Source of the DNA: Thioalkalivibrio sp. ALE14
Lineage (GTDB): Bacteria; Pseudomonadota; Gammaproteobacteria; Ectothiorhodospirales; Ectothiorhodospiraceae
Direction of reading: 5' to 3'
Assembly: GCF_000376845.1 (NCBI RefSeq)
Contig: NZ_AQXY01000031.1
Location: forward strand, 186,001-250,000
Length of the DNA stretch: 64,000 nt
Part shown: positions 1 to 8,399 of the stretch, in pieces
Layout: each line of letters starts with the position of its first letter
Numbering within the stretch: position 1 is the first letter of the stretch
Translations under genes and position numbers: made by a program
The notes under the pieces: generated by a model
Databases searched by the model: none
What the model was told of the DNA's origin: nothing
The model's input: the letters and a program-made list of their open reading frames with translations, nothing else

Positions 1-1163
1 CTGCAGATCCTCGGCGAGCGCCTGAAGACGCGTTTCGAGGCGCGCACCATCGCGCGCATCGGCGGCGACGAGTTCGTCGTGATCATCGAAGACGCAGCCG
101 ATCACCGGGAACTCGAGGCGCGCGCCCGCCAGTTGCTGGCGCTGATTGCGGAACCCTTTGCCGTCGGGGGCTGGAGCGACCTCCAGGTGGGTGCAAGCAT
201 CGGCATCGCCCTGTATCCCGACGACGCCACCGAGGCCGGCGAATTGATCACCCAGGCCGACGCCGCGATGTACGAGGCCAAGGACGCCGGACGCAATACC
301 TTCCGCTTCTACCGCACCGCCCTAACCGATGCGGCCAGCCAGCGCCTGGAGATCGAAAACCGCCTGCGCCGCGCGCTGGCACAGGGCGAACTGGAGGTGT
401 TCTACCAGCCCCAGATCCAGATGAAGTCCGGCGTGATCACCGGCATCGAGGCCCTGGTGCGCTGGCGCGACCCGGAACACGGCCTGGTCACGCCGGACGT
501 GTTCATCCCGCTGGCCGAGGAGACCGGGCTCATTGTGGATGTCGGCGCGTTCGTCCTGCGCGAGGCCTGTCGTCAAGTCGTTGACTGGGACCGGGCCGGA
601 CTGCCGCCGCTGGAGATCTCGGTCAACCTGTCGGCGCGCCAGGTCTCCGCACCGGGCCTGCTTCACCAAGTCCGACAGGTCCTGCAGGAAACCGGTCTCC
701 CGGCCCGGCGCCTGACCCTCGAGCTAACCGAAAGCACGCTGATGGAACAGGCCGACACGACCCGCGGCACCCTGCAACAGCTCAAGCAACTGGGCGTGGC
801 ACTGGCCATCGACGATTTCGGCACGGCTATTCGTCGCTGGCCTACCTGAAGGAATTCGCCATCGACATCCTGAAGATCGACCAGACGTTCGTGCGCGACC
901 TGCCCGAGGACCGCAACGACGCCGAGCTGGCCGTGACCATCATCGGCATGGCGCACAACCTCGGACTGGACGTTCTCGCCGAGGGGGTGGAAAGCGCCGC
1001 ACAACTCGGATTTCTGGCGTCCCAGGGCTGCGACACCTGGCAGGGCTACCTGTGCAGCCCGCCCCTGCCGGCCGATGCCCTCGCCGAGCACGTGCGCCGG
1101 CATGCGCCAGAACACTTCGCCCGCCATCCTGCCGCGCCCGCCCGCCGCTGGGCGAACCCATAA
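1..1163 (+). pseudogene. GGDEF-EAL c-di-GMP protein, 5'-truncated by window edge and frameshifted
   Basis: The window opens inside a GGDEF domain (IGGDEFVVII at about 58-87) that runs into an EAL domain (IEALVRW, FIPLAEETG, VNLSARQ, ELTES, AIDDFGT). Frame 1 is open from base 1 to 849, but the homology leaves it at about 825: the expected DDFGTGYSSLAYLK is only readable if one G is added to the GG at 825-826. The rest of the EAL domain (LKIDQTFVRDL, LAEGVES, QGYLCSPPL) continues in frame 3 to a TAA at 1161-1163. Both halves keep normal catalytic residues, so the break is either recent or a sequencing error. As read, the protein would lack the last third of the phosphodiesterase domain. Confidence 0.85.
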
Positions 1164-1174
1164 CCCGCAAAAAG

Positions 1175-1202
1175 AAAAAGGCCTGCGAAAGCAGGCCTTT
1201 TT
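1175..1202. terminator. Bidirectional intrinsic terminator
   Basis: Perfect 12-bp stem (AAAAAGGCCTGC / GCAGGCCTTTTT) with a GAAA loop. It has a T-run in both orientations, so it can end the EAL gene on the plus strand and tRNA-Ala on the minus strand. Confidence 0.9.
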
Positions 1203-1211
1203 CACGGTGTC

Positions 1212-1287
<76 letters not shown>

Positions 1288-1535
1288 AAACAGGACGCGC
1301 ATTCTAGCAACTCCACCGGGTGGCGGGAAGCCCCGATCATGCAACTTTTGTTTTCCCCGACCTCTCGCGAAATTGCCTTTTCGCGCCACAGATCACGGAA
1401 GCCGAAGCTGGACCCGGTCTAGCATTGGCATATGTCCGTCACCCACCTCCAGCACTGCCGGGCGACCGGCCCCACCCCCCAACCCACCGGGCAGGCGGGG
1501 GGACGGCTCGCTGCGGGGTCGATATACTTCGCGAC

Positions 1536-2321
1536 ATGAGTTTGTCCGTTCGCATCCTGGGCGCCAGTGGCGGGATTGGCCCCGGCCGGCGCACTACGTC
1601 CATCCTCATCGATGACGACATCCTGATCGATGCCGGCAGCGGCGTGGGCGACCTGAGCCTGGACGAACTGCGCCGCATCCGTCACGTGTTCCTGACCCAT
1701 TCGCACCTCGACCATATCGCCTTCCTGCCCATGCTCGCGGACATGGTCTACAGCCCGAATGCCGAACCCATCCACGTGCACGGGCTACCCGCCACGCTGA
1801 AGGCCCTTTGCGATCACGTGTTCAACTGGGTGATCTGGCCGGACTTCACACGCCTGCCCCGTCCCGATCAGCCCCTGATCCGGCTGGAATCCCTGCAGCC
1901 CGGACAGACGCTCGCCGCCGGGGACCGCGAGATCCGCGTGTTGCCCGCCCGGCATACCGTACCCGCCGTGGGGTACAGCGTGACCAACCACGAAGGTGCC
2001 GCATTCGCCTTCAGCGGCGATACCACCTCCTCGCGTCAACTCTGGCCCGCGCTCAACGCCTTGCCCCACCTCGACCTGCTGATGATCGAGACCGGTCTCC
2101 CGGACGAGATGGAGGGCATGGCCGACCTGGCCAAGCACTACACGCCGCAGCACCTGGGCCAGGACCTCGCGCTATTGGAGCACCGCCCGCGCATCGCCAT
2201 CACGCACCTGAAGCCCGGCCATGAACAGGCCATCCGCCAGCAACTCGCCCGTTCGCCCCACCATGACGGCATGATCTTCCTGCACGGCGACGAACGCTTC
2301 GAACTCGGCGCGCACTCGTAA
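1536..2321 (+). CDS. MBL-fold hydrolase, class II cyclic-nucleotide phosphodiesterase-like
   Basis: 261-aa metallo-beta-lactamase-fold protein. The metal-binding motif THSHLDH lies at residues 54-60 (H55, H57, D59, H60), preceded by the beta-strand/turn ILIDAGSGVGDLS; later metal ligands are probably in ARHTVPAVGY, FAFSGDTT and ITHLKPGH. The overall arrangement (N-terminal glycine-rich turn, long loop after the HxHxDH motif, ITHLKPGHE near the C-terminus) resembles class II 3',5'-cyclic-nucleotide phosphodiesterases, but RNase Z-like or other hydrolase roles cannot be excluded. The start chosen is ATG 1536; the upstream in-frame extension passes through the region next to the tRNA and is unlikely. 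It stands alone, upstream of phoB. Confidence 0.75.
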   Translation: MSLSVRILGASGGIGPGRRTTSILIDDDILIDAGSGVGDLSLDELRRIRHVFLTHSHLDHIAFLPMLADMVYSPNAEPIHVHGLPATLKALCDHVFNWVIWPDFTRLPRPDQPLIRLESLQPGQTLAAGDREIRVLPARHTVPAVGYSVTNHEGAAFAFSGDTTSSRQLWPALNALPHLDLLMIETGLPDEMEGMADLAKHYTPQHLGQDLALLEHRPRIAITHLKPGHEQAIRQQLARSPHHDGMIFLHGDERFELGAHS

Positions 2322-2367
2322 CAAGACCGAAGGCCCCGGCCGGTTCGGCGGATTCAGACATCGCCCG

Positions 2368-2401
2368 CGTTCACAAGGCTGTAACATGCCTGTTATCTAA
2401 T
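2368..2401 (+). promoter_or_regulatory. Pho box and -10 of phoB
   Basis: Three 7-mers at 11-bp period: CGTTCAC (2368, degenerate), CTGTAAC (2379) and CTGTTAT (2390), matching the PhoB direct repeat CTGTCAT-N4-CTGTCAT. A TCTAAT -10 at 2396-2401 lies exactly 10 bp after the second repeat, the standard geometry for PhoB-activated promoters. An ATG at 2400 falls inside this -10, which supports ATG 2430 as the true phoB start. Confidence 0.8.
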
Positions 2402-2429
2402 GCGGAGCAGGCAATCACGAGACAGGGCC

Positions 2430-3119
2430 ATGGCCACTCGAATTCTGCTGGTGGAGGATGACACGGCAATCCGCGAGATGCTGCAGCTGCCGTTCCAGAA
2501 GGCCGGCTACGAGGTCCGCGAGGCCGGCGACGTGCGCAGCGCGAAATCGCTGCTGCTGGAAGACCCGCCGGACCTGATCCTCCTGGACTGGATGCTGCCG
2601 GACATCAGCGGCATCGACTGGGCGCGCACCCTCAAGGCCAGTCCCGTCACCAAGGACATCCCGCTGATCATGCTGACCGCACGCGGCGAGGAAGAGGACC
2701 GCGTGCGCGGCCTGGATGTCGGCGCCGACGACTACGTAACCAAACCGTTCTCGCCGCGCGAGCTGGTCGCACGCATGAAGGCCGTGCTGCGCCGCACCTC
2801 GCCGACCACCAGCGAGGAGCCCATCGAGATTGAGGGCCTGCGCCTGGACCCGGTCTCGCACCGCATTACCGGCAACGGCGAGGCCATCAGCATGGGCCCG
2901 ACCGAGTACAACCTGCTGCACTTCTTCATGACCCATCAGGAACGCGTGTTCAGTCGCGAACAGCTGCTGGACAAGGTCTGGGGCACCAACGTGTACGTGG
3001 AAGAACGCACGGTGGACGTGCACATCCGCCGCCTGCGCAAGGCGCTGGCCGACTCCGGCCATGATCATCTGGTGCAAACCGTGCGCGGTTCGGGGTACCG
3101 TTTCTCGCAGACTCCCTGA
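2430..3119 (+). CDS. phoB: Phosphate regulon response regulator PhoB
   Basis: 229-aa OmpR/PhoB-class regulator. The receiver domain (1-120) has acidic residues E9/D10, phospho-acceptor D53 (LLDWMLPD), T83 and K105 (TKPFSP). The winged-helix DNA-binding domain (about 130-229) contains [20 protein letters not shown], the recognition-helix region [17 protein letters not shown] and VRGSGYRF. When phosphorylated by PhoR it binds Pho boxes; candidate targets lie in this window before itself, pstS and pstC. Co-directional with phoR 15 bp downstream. Confidence 0.97.
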   Translation: MATRILLVEDDTAIREMLQLPFQKAGYEVREAGDVRSAKSLLLEDPPDLILLDWMLPDISGIDWARTLKASPVTKDIPLIMLTARGEEEDRVRGLDVGADDYVTKPFSPRELVARMKAVLRRTSPTTSEEPIEIEGLRLDPVSHRITGNGEAISMGPTEYNLLHFFMTHQERVFSREQLLDKVWGTNVYVEERTVDVHIRRLRKALADSGHDHLVQTVRGSGYRFSQTP

Positions 3120-3134
3120 CGCCCGGCGGTCCCC

Positions 3135-4457
3135 GTGCAGCACCGCAAGACCTGGCCCGACATCCTCATCACCAGCCTGCTGATCGCGCTGCCGATCCTG
3201 GCGCTGGGCTGGGCCACCGGCCAGTTCTGGCCTACGGTGGCCTTTCTGCTGGGCGCGGCCCTGGCCTGGAACATCGCCAACCTGCTGTGGCTGGAGACCT
3301 GGCTGCGCCGCGGTGGACGTGCCGAACCCCCGGACGTGCGCGGCCTGTGGGGCACAATCTTCGATCACCTCTACCGCCGCCGAAAACGCCACGAGAACCG
3401 GGTGCACCGCCTGCGTCAGCTGCTGGAGCGCTACCGCGACTCGGCCAAGGCCATGCCCGACGCCGTGATCGTGCTGAACGACGACCTGCGCATTGAATGG
3501 CTGAACGACATGGCCTGCCAGCTCCTCGGACTCCACTGGCCGCGCGACGAGGGCCAGCGCGTTACGCACCTCCTGCGCCACCCGGAGTTCCTGGCCTTCA
3601 TGGAGCGCGCCCGCGAATCGCTGGCCCGCGTAACCGTGCCCTCGCCGCTGGATGACGAGCGCCAGCTGGAGATGCGCATGCTCCCCTACGGCGATGCGCA
3701 GTACCTGCTGCTGGCGCGCGACACCACCCACCTGCATCGCCTCGAGGTGATGCGCCGCGACTTCATCGCCAATGTCTCGCACGAGTTGCGCACGCCGCTC
3801 ACCGTCCTCTACGGCGTCACGGAGACACTGGAGGACGCGCTGGAGGACCAGCCCGAACTGATCCGCTCGGTGCAGATGCTGCGCGAACAATCCGAGCGCA
3901 TGAAGCTCCTGGTGGACGACCTGCTGCTGCTCTCGCGTCTCGAAACCGGCGAAACCACTGGCCCGCAGGACTGGTTCAACCCGTTTCCGATGCTCCGGAA
4001 GCTGGCCGACGAGGCGCGGATCCTGTCCGGGTCGGAAGCACACGAAATCGTGCTCGACGCCGACCCGGACCTGGAGTTTCAGGGCAACCCGGACGAGCTG
4101 CGCTCGGCCTGCGCCAACCTGCTGTTCAACGCAGTGAAGTACACCCCCGATGGGACCACCATCACTCTGCGCTGGCGCGCGGACGACGACGGCGCGCGCC
4201 TGATCGTGGAAGACACCGGGCCCGGGATCGCCAGCCACCACCTCGGACGCCTGACCGAACGCTTCTACCGTGTGGATGCCGGGCGCACGCAATCCCGCGG
4301 CGGGACGGGGCTGGGTCTGGCGATCGTGAAGCACGTCCTCGCGCGCCACGACGGCCACCTCGCCATCGAGAGCCAGGTCGGCCGCGGCAGCCGCTTCACC
4401 TGCCTGTTCCCCCTGAGTCGCATTCGCAAGCCGGAAGCCGCCGTGCTCTCAAGCTAG
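3135..4457 (+). CDS. phoR: Phosphate regulon sensor histidine kinase PhoR
   Basis: 440-aa membrane sensor kinase starting at GTG 3135, 15 nt after phoB. The N-terminus holds two closely spaced hydrophobic helices (about 9-50), followed by a charged linker, a PAS domain (about 95-200, MPDAVIVLNDDLRIEWLN) and the HisKA domain with NVSHELRTPL (H216). The ATPase domain has the N box (NLLFNAVKYTP), G1 (EDTGPGIA), F box (ERFYRV) and G2 (GGTGLGLAI). As in other PhoR proteins, there is no large periplasmic domain; phosphate status is expected to be read through PstSCAB-PhoU. No strong Shine-Dalgarno is visible, so translation may be coupled to phoB. Confidence 0.95.
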   Translation: MQHRKTWPDILITSLLIALPILALGWATGQFWPTVAFLLGAALAWNIANLLWLETWLRRGGRAEPPDVRGLWGTIFDHLYRRRKRHENRVHRLRQLLERYRDSAKAMPDAVIVLNDDLRIEWLNDMACQLLGLHWPRDEGQRVTHLLRHPEFLAFMERARESLARVTVPSPLDDERQLEMRMLPYGDAQYLLLARDTTHLHRLEVMRRDFIANVSHELRTPLTVLYGVTETLEDALEDQPELIRSVQMLREQSERMKLLVDDLLLLSRLETGETTGPQDWFNPFPMLRKLADEARILSGSEAHEIVLDADPDLEFQGNPDELRSACANLLFNAVKYTPDGTTITLRWRADDDGARLIVEDTGPGIASHHLGRLTERFYRVDAGRTQSRGGTGLGLAIVKHVLARHDGHLAIESQVGRGSRFTCLFPLSRIRKPEAAVLSS

Positions 4458-4598
4458 CCGCGTTGCGACTGCGCCGACCCTACGCGCGCGGGTCACCGAA
4501 GCGCGACGCACGTGGAACGGCCCAAGAGGAAGGCCCCCAAGAGAGAGCAAGGCAAGCTATCGCTGACTGAACCCCCGAGTGCCCTGGCAGATCCAACC

Positions 4599-4678
4599 GG
4601 TTGCCGCGTCGCTCCGCTCCTCGCAATGACCGATACAACTCAACTACCCGTCATAGCGAGCGCAGCGAAGCAATCGCC
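4599..4678. repeat. Inverted pair of GTCATTGCGAGG-type repeats in the phoR-pstS spacer
   Basis: The 422-bp spacer 4458-4879 holds no credible gene. It contains facing copies of a short repeat: CTCCTCGCAATGAC ending at about 4630 and GTCATAGCGAGCGCAGCG from 4650. Related pairs occur at 10101-10219, 49613-49695 and 50963-51035. The class is a widespread, non-coding, REP-like repeat. Confidence 0.6.
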
Positions 4679-4758
4679 CGGAACGAGCAAGGCGTCAGAG
4701 CCCCGGGTTCGGCCGAATCTCCACCCACCGTTACAGCCCTATGGGCGTGGCCCACCAG

Positions 4759-4814
4759 ATGTCACACCGCTGTCATGTGGCCGTCACGCAACTGCAAGCA
4801 AGCCTCCCGATAAT
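4759..4814 (+). promoter_or_regulatory. Tandem Pho boxes and -10 of pstS
   Basis: Four 7-mers at a strict 11-bp period: ATGTCAC (4759), CTGTCAT (4770), CCGTCAC (4781) and CTGCAAG (4792, weak). A GATAAT -10 at 4809-4814 follows the last repeat by 10 bp. This array could bind two PhoB dimers side by side and predicts strong induction by phosphate starvation. Confidence 0.85.
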
Positions 4815-4879
4815 CCCGCATCAAGGACCGACCGATCGGCTCCGAACAAACCTCAAAGCAAGCACCAGGGAGTACACCC

Positions 4880-5845
4880 ATGCTGTTCAAGCGCACGATT
4901 CTTGCCGCGGCCGCGGCCGCCGCCCTCGCCATCACCCCGGCGATGGCCGATGTCGACCCCAACCTGCCGGCCTACCAGACCGTCAGCGGGATCTCCGGCA
5001 ACCTGTCCAGCGAAGGCTCGGACACCCTGAACAACCTGATGGCGCTGTGGGCCGAGGAGTTCCAGGACTTCTACCCGAACGTCAACATCCAGATCCAGGG
5101 TGCCGGCACCTCCACCGCCCCCCCCGCCCTGACCGAGGGCACCGCCGACTTCGGCCCGATGTCCCGCATGCCCCGCGACAGCGAGCAGGCGGCCTTCGAG
5201 GAGCGCCACGGCTACGAGATGACCCTGGTCCCGGTCGCCATCGACTCCATCGCCGTCTTCGTGAACCGCGACAACCCGATCGAAGGCATGACCATTGCCC
5301 AGGTTGACGCCGTCTTCTCCTCCACCCGCCGCTGCGGTGGTGCCGAAGACATCACCCGCTGGGGTCAGCTCGGCCTGGAAGGCTCCTGGGCCAACCGCGA
5401 CATCACCATCTACGGGCGTAACGCGGTCTCCGGCACCTACGGTTACTTCCGTCAGCACGCCATGTGTGACGGTGACTTCAAGAACGCCGTGAACGAGCAG
5501 CCCGGTTCCGCCTCCGTGGTCCAGGGTGTCGCCGAGTCCCTGAACGGCATCGGCTACTCCGGCATCGGCTACAACACCTCCGGCGTGCGCGCCATCGCCC
5601 TGGGCGAGAATGAAGGCGAATACTTCGAGCCGACCGGCGAGAACGCCGCCACCGGTGACTACCCGCTGTCCCGCTTCCTGTACGTCGCGGTCAACAAGCA
5701 CCCGGAAGACGGGCTCGCCCCGCGTCAGGCCGAGTTCCTGAAGATGGTGCTGTCCAAGGAAGGCCAGGAAGTGGTCGTGCGTGACGGCTTCGTCCCGCTG
5801 CCCGAGACCGTCGCCCAGCGCCAGCGCGAGGCGCTCGGCCTGTAG
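4880..5845 (+). CDS. pstS: Phosphate ABC transporter substrate-binding protein PstS
   Basis: 321-aa periplasmic protein with a Sec signal peptide (positive MLFKR, alanine-rich core, AMA cleavage site at about residue 23). The mature part is a PBP-like phosphate receptor: [11 protein letters not shown] and [23 protein letters not shown] carry the Ser/Thr/Asp phosphate contacts, and [14 protein letters not shown] the later ones. GGGAG lies 8 nt before ATG. A terminator at 5946-5974 separates it from pstC, so the receptor can be made in excess over the permease. Confidence 0.96.
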   Translation: MLFKRTILAAAAAAALAITPAMADVDPNLPAYQTVSGISGNLSSEGSDTLNNLMALWAEEFQDFYPNVNIQIQGAGTSTAPPALTEGTADFGPMSRMPRDSEQAAFEERHGYEMTLVPVAIDSIAVFVNRDNPIEGMTIAQVDAVFSSTRRCGGAEDITRWGQLGLEGSWANRDITIYGRNAVSGTYGYFRQHAMCDGDFKNAVNEQPGSASVVQGVAESLNGIGYSGIGYNTSGVRAIALGENEGEYFEPTGENAATGDYPLSRFLYVAVNKHPEDGLAPRQAEFLKMVLSKEGQEVVVRDGFVPLPETVAQRQREALGL

Positions 5846-5874
5846 GAGCCTGCTCGCAGACGAACGCCCCTGCC
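5841..5874 (+). repeat. REP-like hairpin overlapping the pstS stop codon
   Basis: TGTAGGAGCCTGCTCGCAGA followed by CGAACGCCCCTGCC matches the window's main REP family. The TAG stop of pstS (5843-5845) is the TAG of the repeat itself, so the repeat begins inside the coding sequence. Confidence 0.7.
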
Positions 5875-5945
5875 CACATCGAGCTCTGGCAGGGCTTCGC
5901 CCCCAAGCAGTCCTCGCGAGGATTATCAGCCTCGGCCAAGACCAG

Positions 5946-5974
5946 AAGGCCCGGACTCTGTCCGGGCCTTTTTT
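5946..5974 (+). terminator. Terminator after pstS
   Basis: Perfect 10-bp stem AAGGCCCGGA / TCCGGGCCTT with a 5-nt loop, followed by a run of Ts to 5974. Confidence 0.9.
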
Positions 5975-6008
5975 GTGCAGCCATCCCAACACGTGGGCGT
6001 TCAAACAG

Positions 6009-6053
6009 CCGTCACACGGCTGTAACCGTTCTGTCACGAAGCGCCCGTAGCAT
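6009..6053 (+). promoter_or_regulatory. Pho boxes and -10 of pstCAB-phoU
   Basis: Three 7-mers at an 11-bp period: CCGTCAC (6009), CTGTAAC (6020) and CTGTCAC (6031). TAGCAT at 6048-6053 follows by 10 bp as the -10. This gives pstC-pstA-pstB-phoU its own PhoB-dependent promoter, separate from that of pstS. Confidence 0.85.
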
Positions 6054-6101
6054 GCGGGCCATCTGACGCCTTCCGCCTGTCGACCCCCCGGGGGACCCCG
6101 A

Positions 6102-8372
6102 ATGTCCGGACTCCACGCGATCTCCACCCTTGGCCGCTTCCAGCGCTGGCGCCGCACCAAGGATACCTCGGCCCGCTACCTGATCGGCTTTTTCGGCGTC
6201 GCGGTGGTCGGTGCGCTAACCCTGATGTTCGTCTACCTGCTGAGCGAAACGCTGCCCATGTTCCTGGGCGCGGAGATCGAGGAACAGACCCAGTACAGCG
6301 CCCCCGGCGGCGCCGACACCGGGACGGTCCACCTCGCCGTGAACCGCCACCGGGAGATGGCCGTGCGCCTGACCGAGGACCGGCGTGCGATCTTCTTCCG
6401 CCCGGAAAGCGGTGAGATCGTGCAGGAGCAGTCCCTGCCGATCCCCGAGGATGCCCGGGTGACCAGCTTCACCGCCGCCGAACCGCGCACCCGACTCGTC
6501 GCGATTGGCCTGGACAATGGTCAGGTCCTCGCCATTGAGTACGAATACAACGAACGCTTCACCCCCGAAGGCCGCGCCTATGACCCCGGCCTGGTCTACC
6601 CGCTGGGGGACGAGAGCTCCTCCCTGCTGGATGTGGACGGCGAAGGCCAGGCCATCGAGGTGGTCGGCATCCAGCGCGGCTCCAGCGGCGTCCGCGTCGC
6701 GGTGGCTACCGGCGACGGCCGCCTGCGCCTGGTCAACTTCGAGGAACGGACCTCGATGATGACCGGCGAAGTCGAAGTACGCCGCTCGGCGCATGACCTC
6801 CCGTCCCTGCCGGATGGCGCGACAGCCTCGCGTATCCTGCTGGACATCACCGGCCGCAACATGCTGGTGGGCGACAACCAGGGGCGGCTGCATTTCTACG
6901 ACATCTCCAGCCCGCGAAACGCCGAGCGGGTCGACACCCAGCGCGTGATCCACGGCGAGGATGCCGAGGTCACATCGCTGGAATATCTGCTCGGGACCGT
7001 ATCGGTGATCGTCGGCGGCTCGGACGGCTCCGTCGCGCAATACATGCTGGTGCGCGACGACAACAACGTGAACCGGATCACCCGCGTGCGCGAGTTCCCC
7101 CGCCACTCGGCCGCGGTAACCAACATCCAGCCGGAATACATCCGCAAGGGCTTCGCCACCGCCGATGCCAGCGGCGCCCTGGCCGTGCACTACCCGACTT
7201 CGCAGCGCACGCTGGTACAGCACCAGGTCGGCGATACATCCCTGCACCGGGTCTACATCGACCCGCGCAATCGACTGCTGATCGCGGTCGACACCGACGA
7301 GACCTGGACCGTGCACCGGCTCTCGAATCCCCACCCGGAGGTCTCCCTCCACGTCCTGTGGCAGAAGGTCTGGTACGAGGGCCGCTCCAGCGGCGATTAC
7401 GTTTGGCAGTCGTCCTCCGCCACCGACGAATTCGAGCCCAAGTTCTCGCTGGTGCCACTGACCCTCGGCACCGTGAAGGCCGCCTTCTACGCCATGCTGT
7501 TCGCCACCCCGCTGGCGATCATGGGGGCCATCTACAGCGCCTACTTCATGTCCAGCCGCATGCGCAGCCTGACCAAGCCCAGCATCGAGCTGATGGAGGC
7601 CCTGCCGACCGTCATCCTCGGCTTCCTCGCCGGGCTATGGCTGGCCCCCTACATCGAGTCCAACCTGCCCGCAGTCGCCAGCATCCTGATCCTGATGCCC
7701 CTGATGATGCTGGTGGTCGCCTTCGTCTGGACGCGGCTGCTGCCGGAGGGCGTGCGCCGCGTGATCCCGGCCGGCTGGGAGGCCGCGGTGCTGATCCCGG
7801 TGGTGATCCTGGTAGGCTGGTTCTCCGCGTCGATGAGCCCGCTGATCGAGGTCTGGCTGTTCAACGGCGACGCCCGCCAGTGGCTGACCGACGCCGGCTA
7901 CACCTACGACCAGCGCAACGCCCTGGTCATCGGCATCGCGATGGGCTTCGCGGTGATCCCGACCATCTACTCGATCTCCGAGGACGCGGTATTCAACGTG
8001 CCCAAGCACCTGACCCAGGGCTCGCTGGCGCTGGGGGCCACCCCGTGGCAGACGGTGGTCCGCGTGGTCCTGCTGACCGCCAGCCCCGGCATCTTCTCGG
8101 CCGTCATGATCGGCTTCGGGCGCGCCGTCGGCGAGACCATGATCGTGCTAATGGCGACCGGGAACTCGCCGGTGGTCAATTTCAACATCTTCGAGGGCAT
8201 GCGCACCCTCTCCGCGAATATCGCGGTGGAGATGCCCGAAACCGCGGTGGGCGGCACGCACTACCGAATCCTGTTCCTCGCCGCCCTGGTGCTGTTCGCG
8301 CTGACGTTCTTCGTGAACACGGTCGCCGAGATCGTGCGCCAGCGCCTGCGCAACAAGTACAGCTCCCTCTAA
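6102..8372 (+). CDS. pstC: Phosphate ABC transporter permease PstC, enlarged form
   Basis: 756 aa, more than twice the length of E. coli PstC. A first membrane helix (about 26-48) is followed by roughly 400 residues of extracytoplasmic sequence with beta-propeller-like repeats (DNGQVLAIEYE, TGDGRLRLVNFE, GDNQGRLHFYD, GGSDGSVAQYM, TADASGALAVHY). The permease proper follows (about 450-756), with the EAA-type loop HLTQGSLALGATPWQTVVRVV. Enlarged PstC proteins are known in several gammaproteobacteria. The propeller-like insertion should face the periplasm; its function is not established. First gene of pstC-pstA-pstB-phoU, 27 bp before pstA. Confidence 0.93.
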   Translation: MSGLHAISTLGRFQRWRRTKDTSARYLIGFFGVAVVGALTLMFVYLLSETLPMFLGAEIEEQTQYSAPGGADTGTVHLAVNRHREMAVRLTEDRRAIFFRPESGEIVQEQSLPIPEDARVTSFTAAEPRTRLVAIGLDNGQVLAIEYEYNERFTPEGRAYDPGLVYPLGDESSSLLDVDGEGQAIEVVGIQRGSSGVRVAVATGDGRLRLVNFEERTSMMTGEVEVRRSAHDLPSLPDGATASRILLDITGRNMLVGDNQGRLHFYDISSPRNAERVDTQRVIHGEDAEVTSLEYLLGTVSVIVGGSDGSVAQYMLVRDDNNVNRITRVREFPRHSAAVTNIQPEYIRKGFATADASGALAVHYPTSQRTLVQHQVGDTSLHRVYIDPRNRLLIAVDTDETWTVHRLSNPHPEVSLHVLWQKVWYEGRSSGDYVWQSSSATDEFEPKFSLVPLTLGTVKAAFYAMLFATPLAIMGAIYSAYFMSSRMRSLTKPSIELMEALPTVILGFLAGLWLAPYIESNLPAVASILILMPLMMLVVAFVWTRLLPEGVRRVIPAGWEAAVLIPVVILVGWFSASMSPLIEVWLFNGDARQWLTDAGYTYDQRNALVIGIAMGFAVIPTIYSISEDAVFNVPKHLTQGSLALGATPWQTVVRVVLLTASPGIFSAVMIGFGRAVGETMIVLMATGNSPVVNFNIFEGMRTLSANIAVEMPETAVGGTHYRILFLAALVLFALTFFVNTVAEIVRQRLRNKYSSL

Positions 8373-8399
8373 CCCGCATCGACGACAGGCTCCGATCCG

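Noticed and set aside
2415-4358. 647-codon antisense ORF opposite phoB-phoR
   Set aside because: It is an open frame produced by GC-rich codon bias on the strand opposite two well-defined genes; its composition (Val/Gln/His/Arg-rich) has no domain pattern. Similar long shadows opposite pstA, the chemoreceptor, plsX, pycA, pycB and leuA were rejected for the same reason.
4512-5030. 172-codon ORF overlapping the pstS promoter and 5' end
   Set aside because: It crosses repeats and the Pho boxes and enters pstS in another frame; pstS itself has signal peptide, Shine-Dalgarno and full-length homology pattern.
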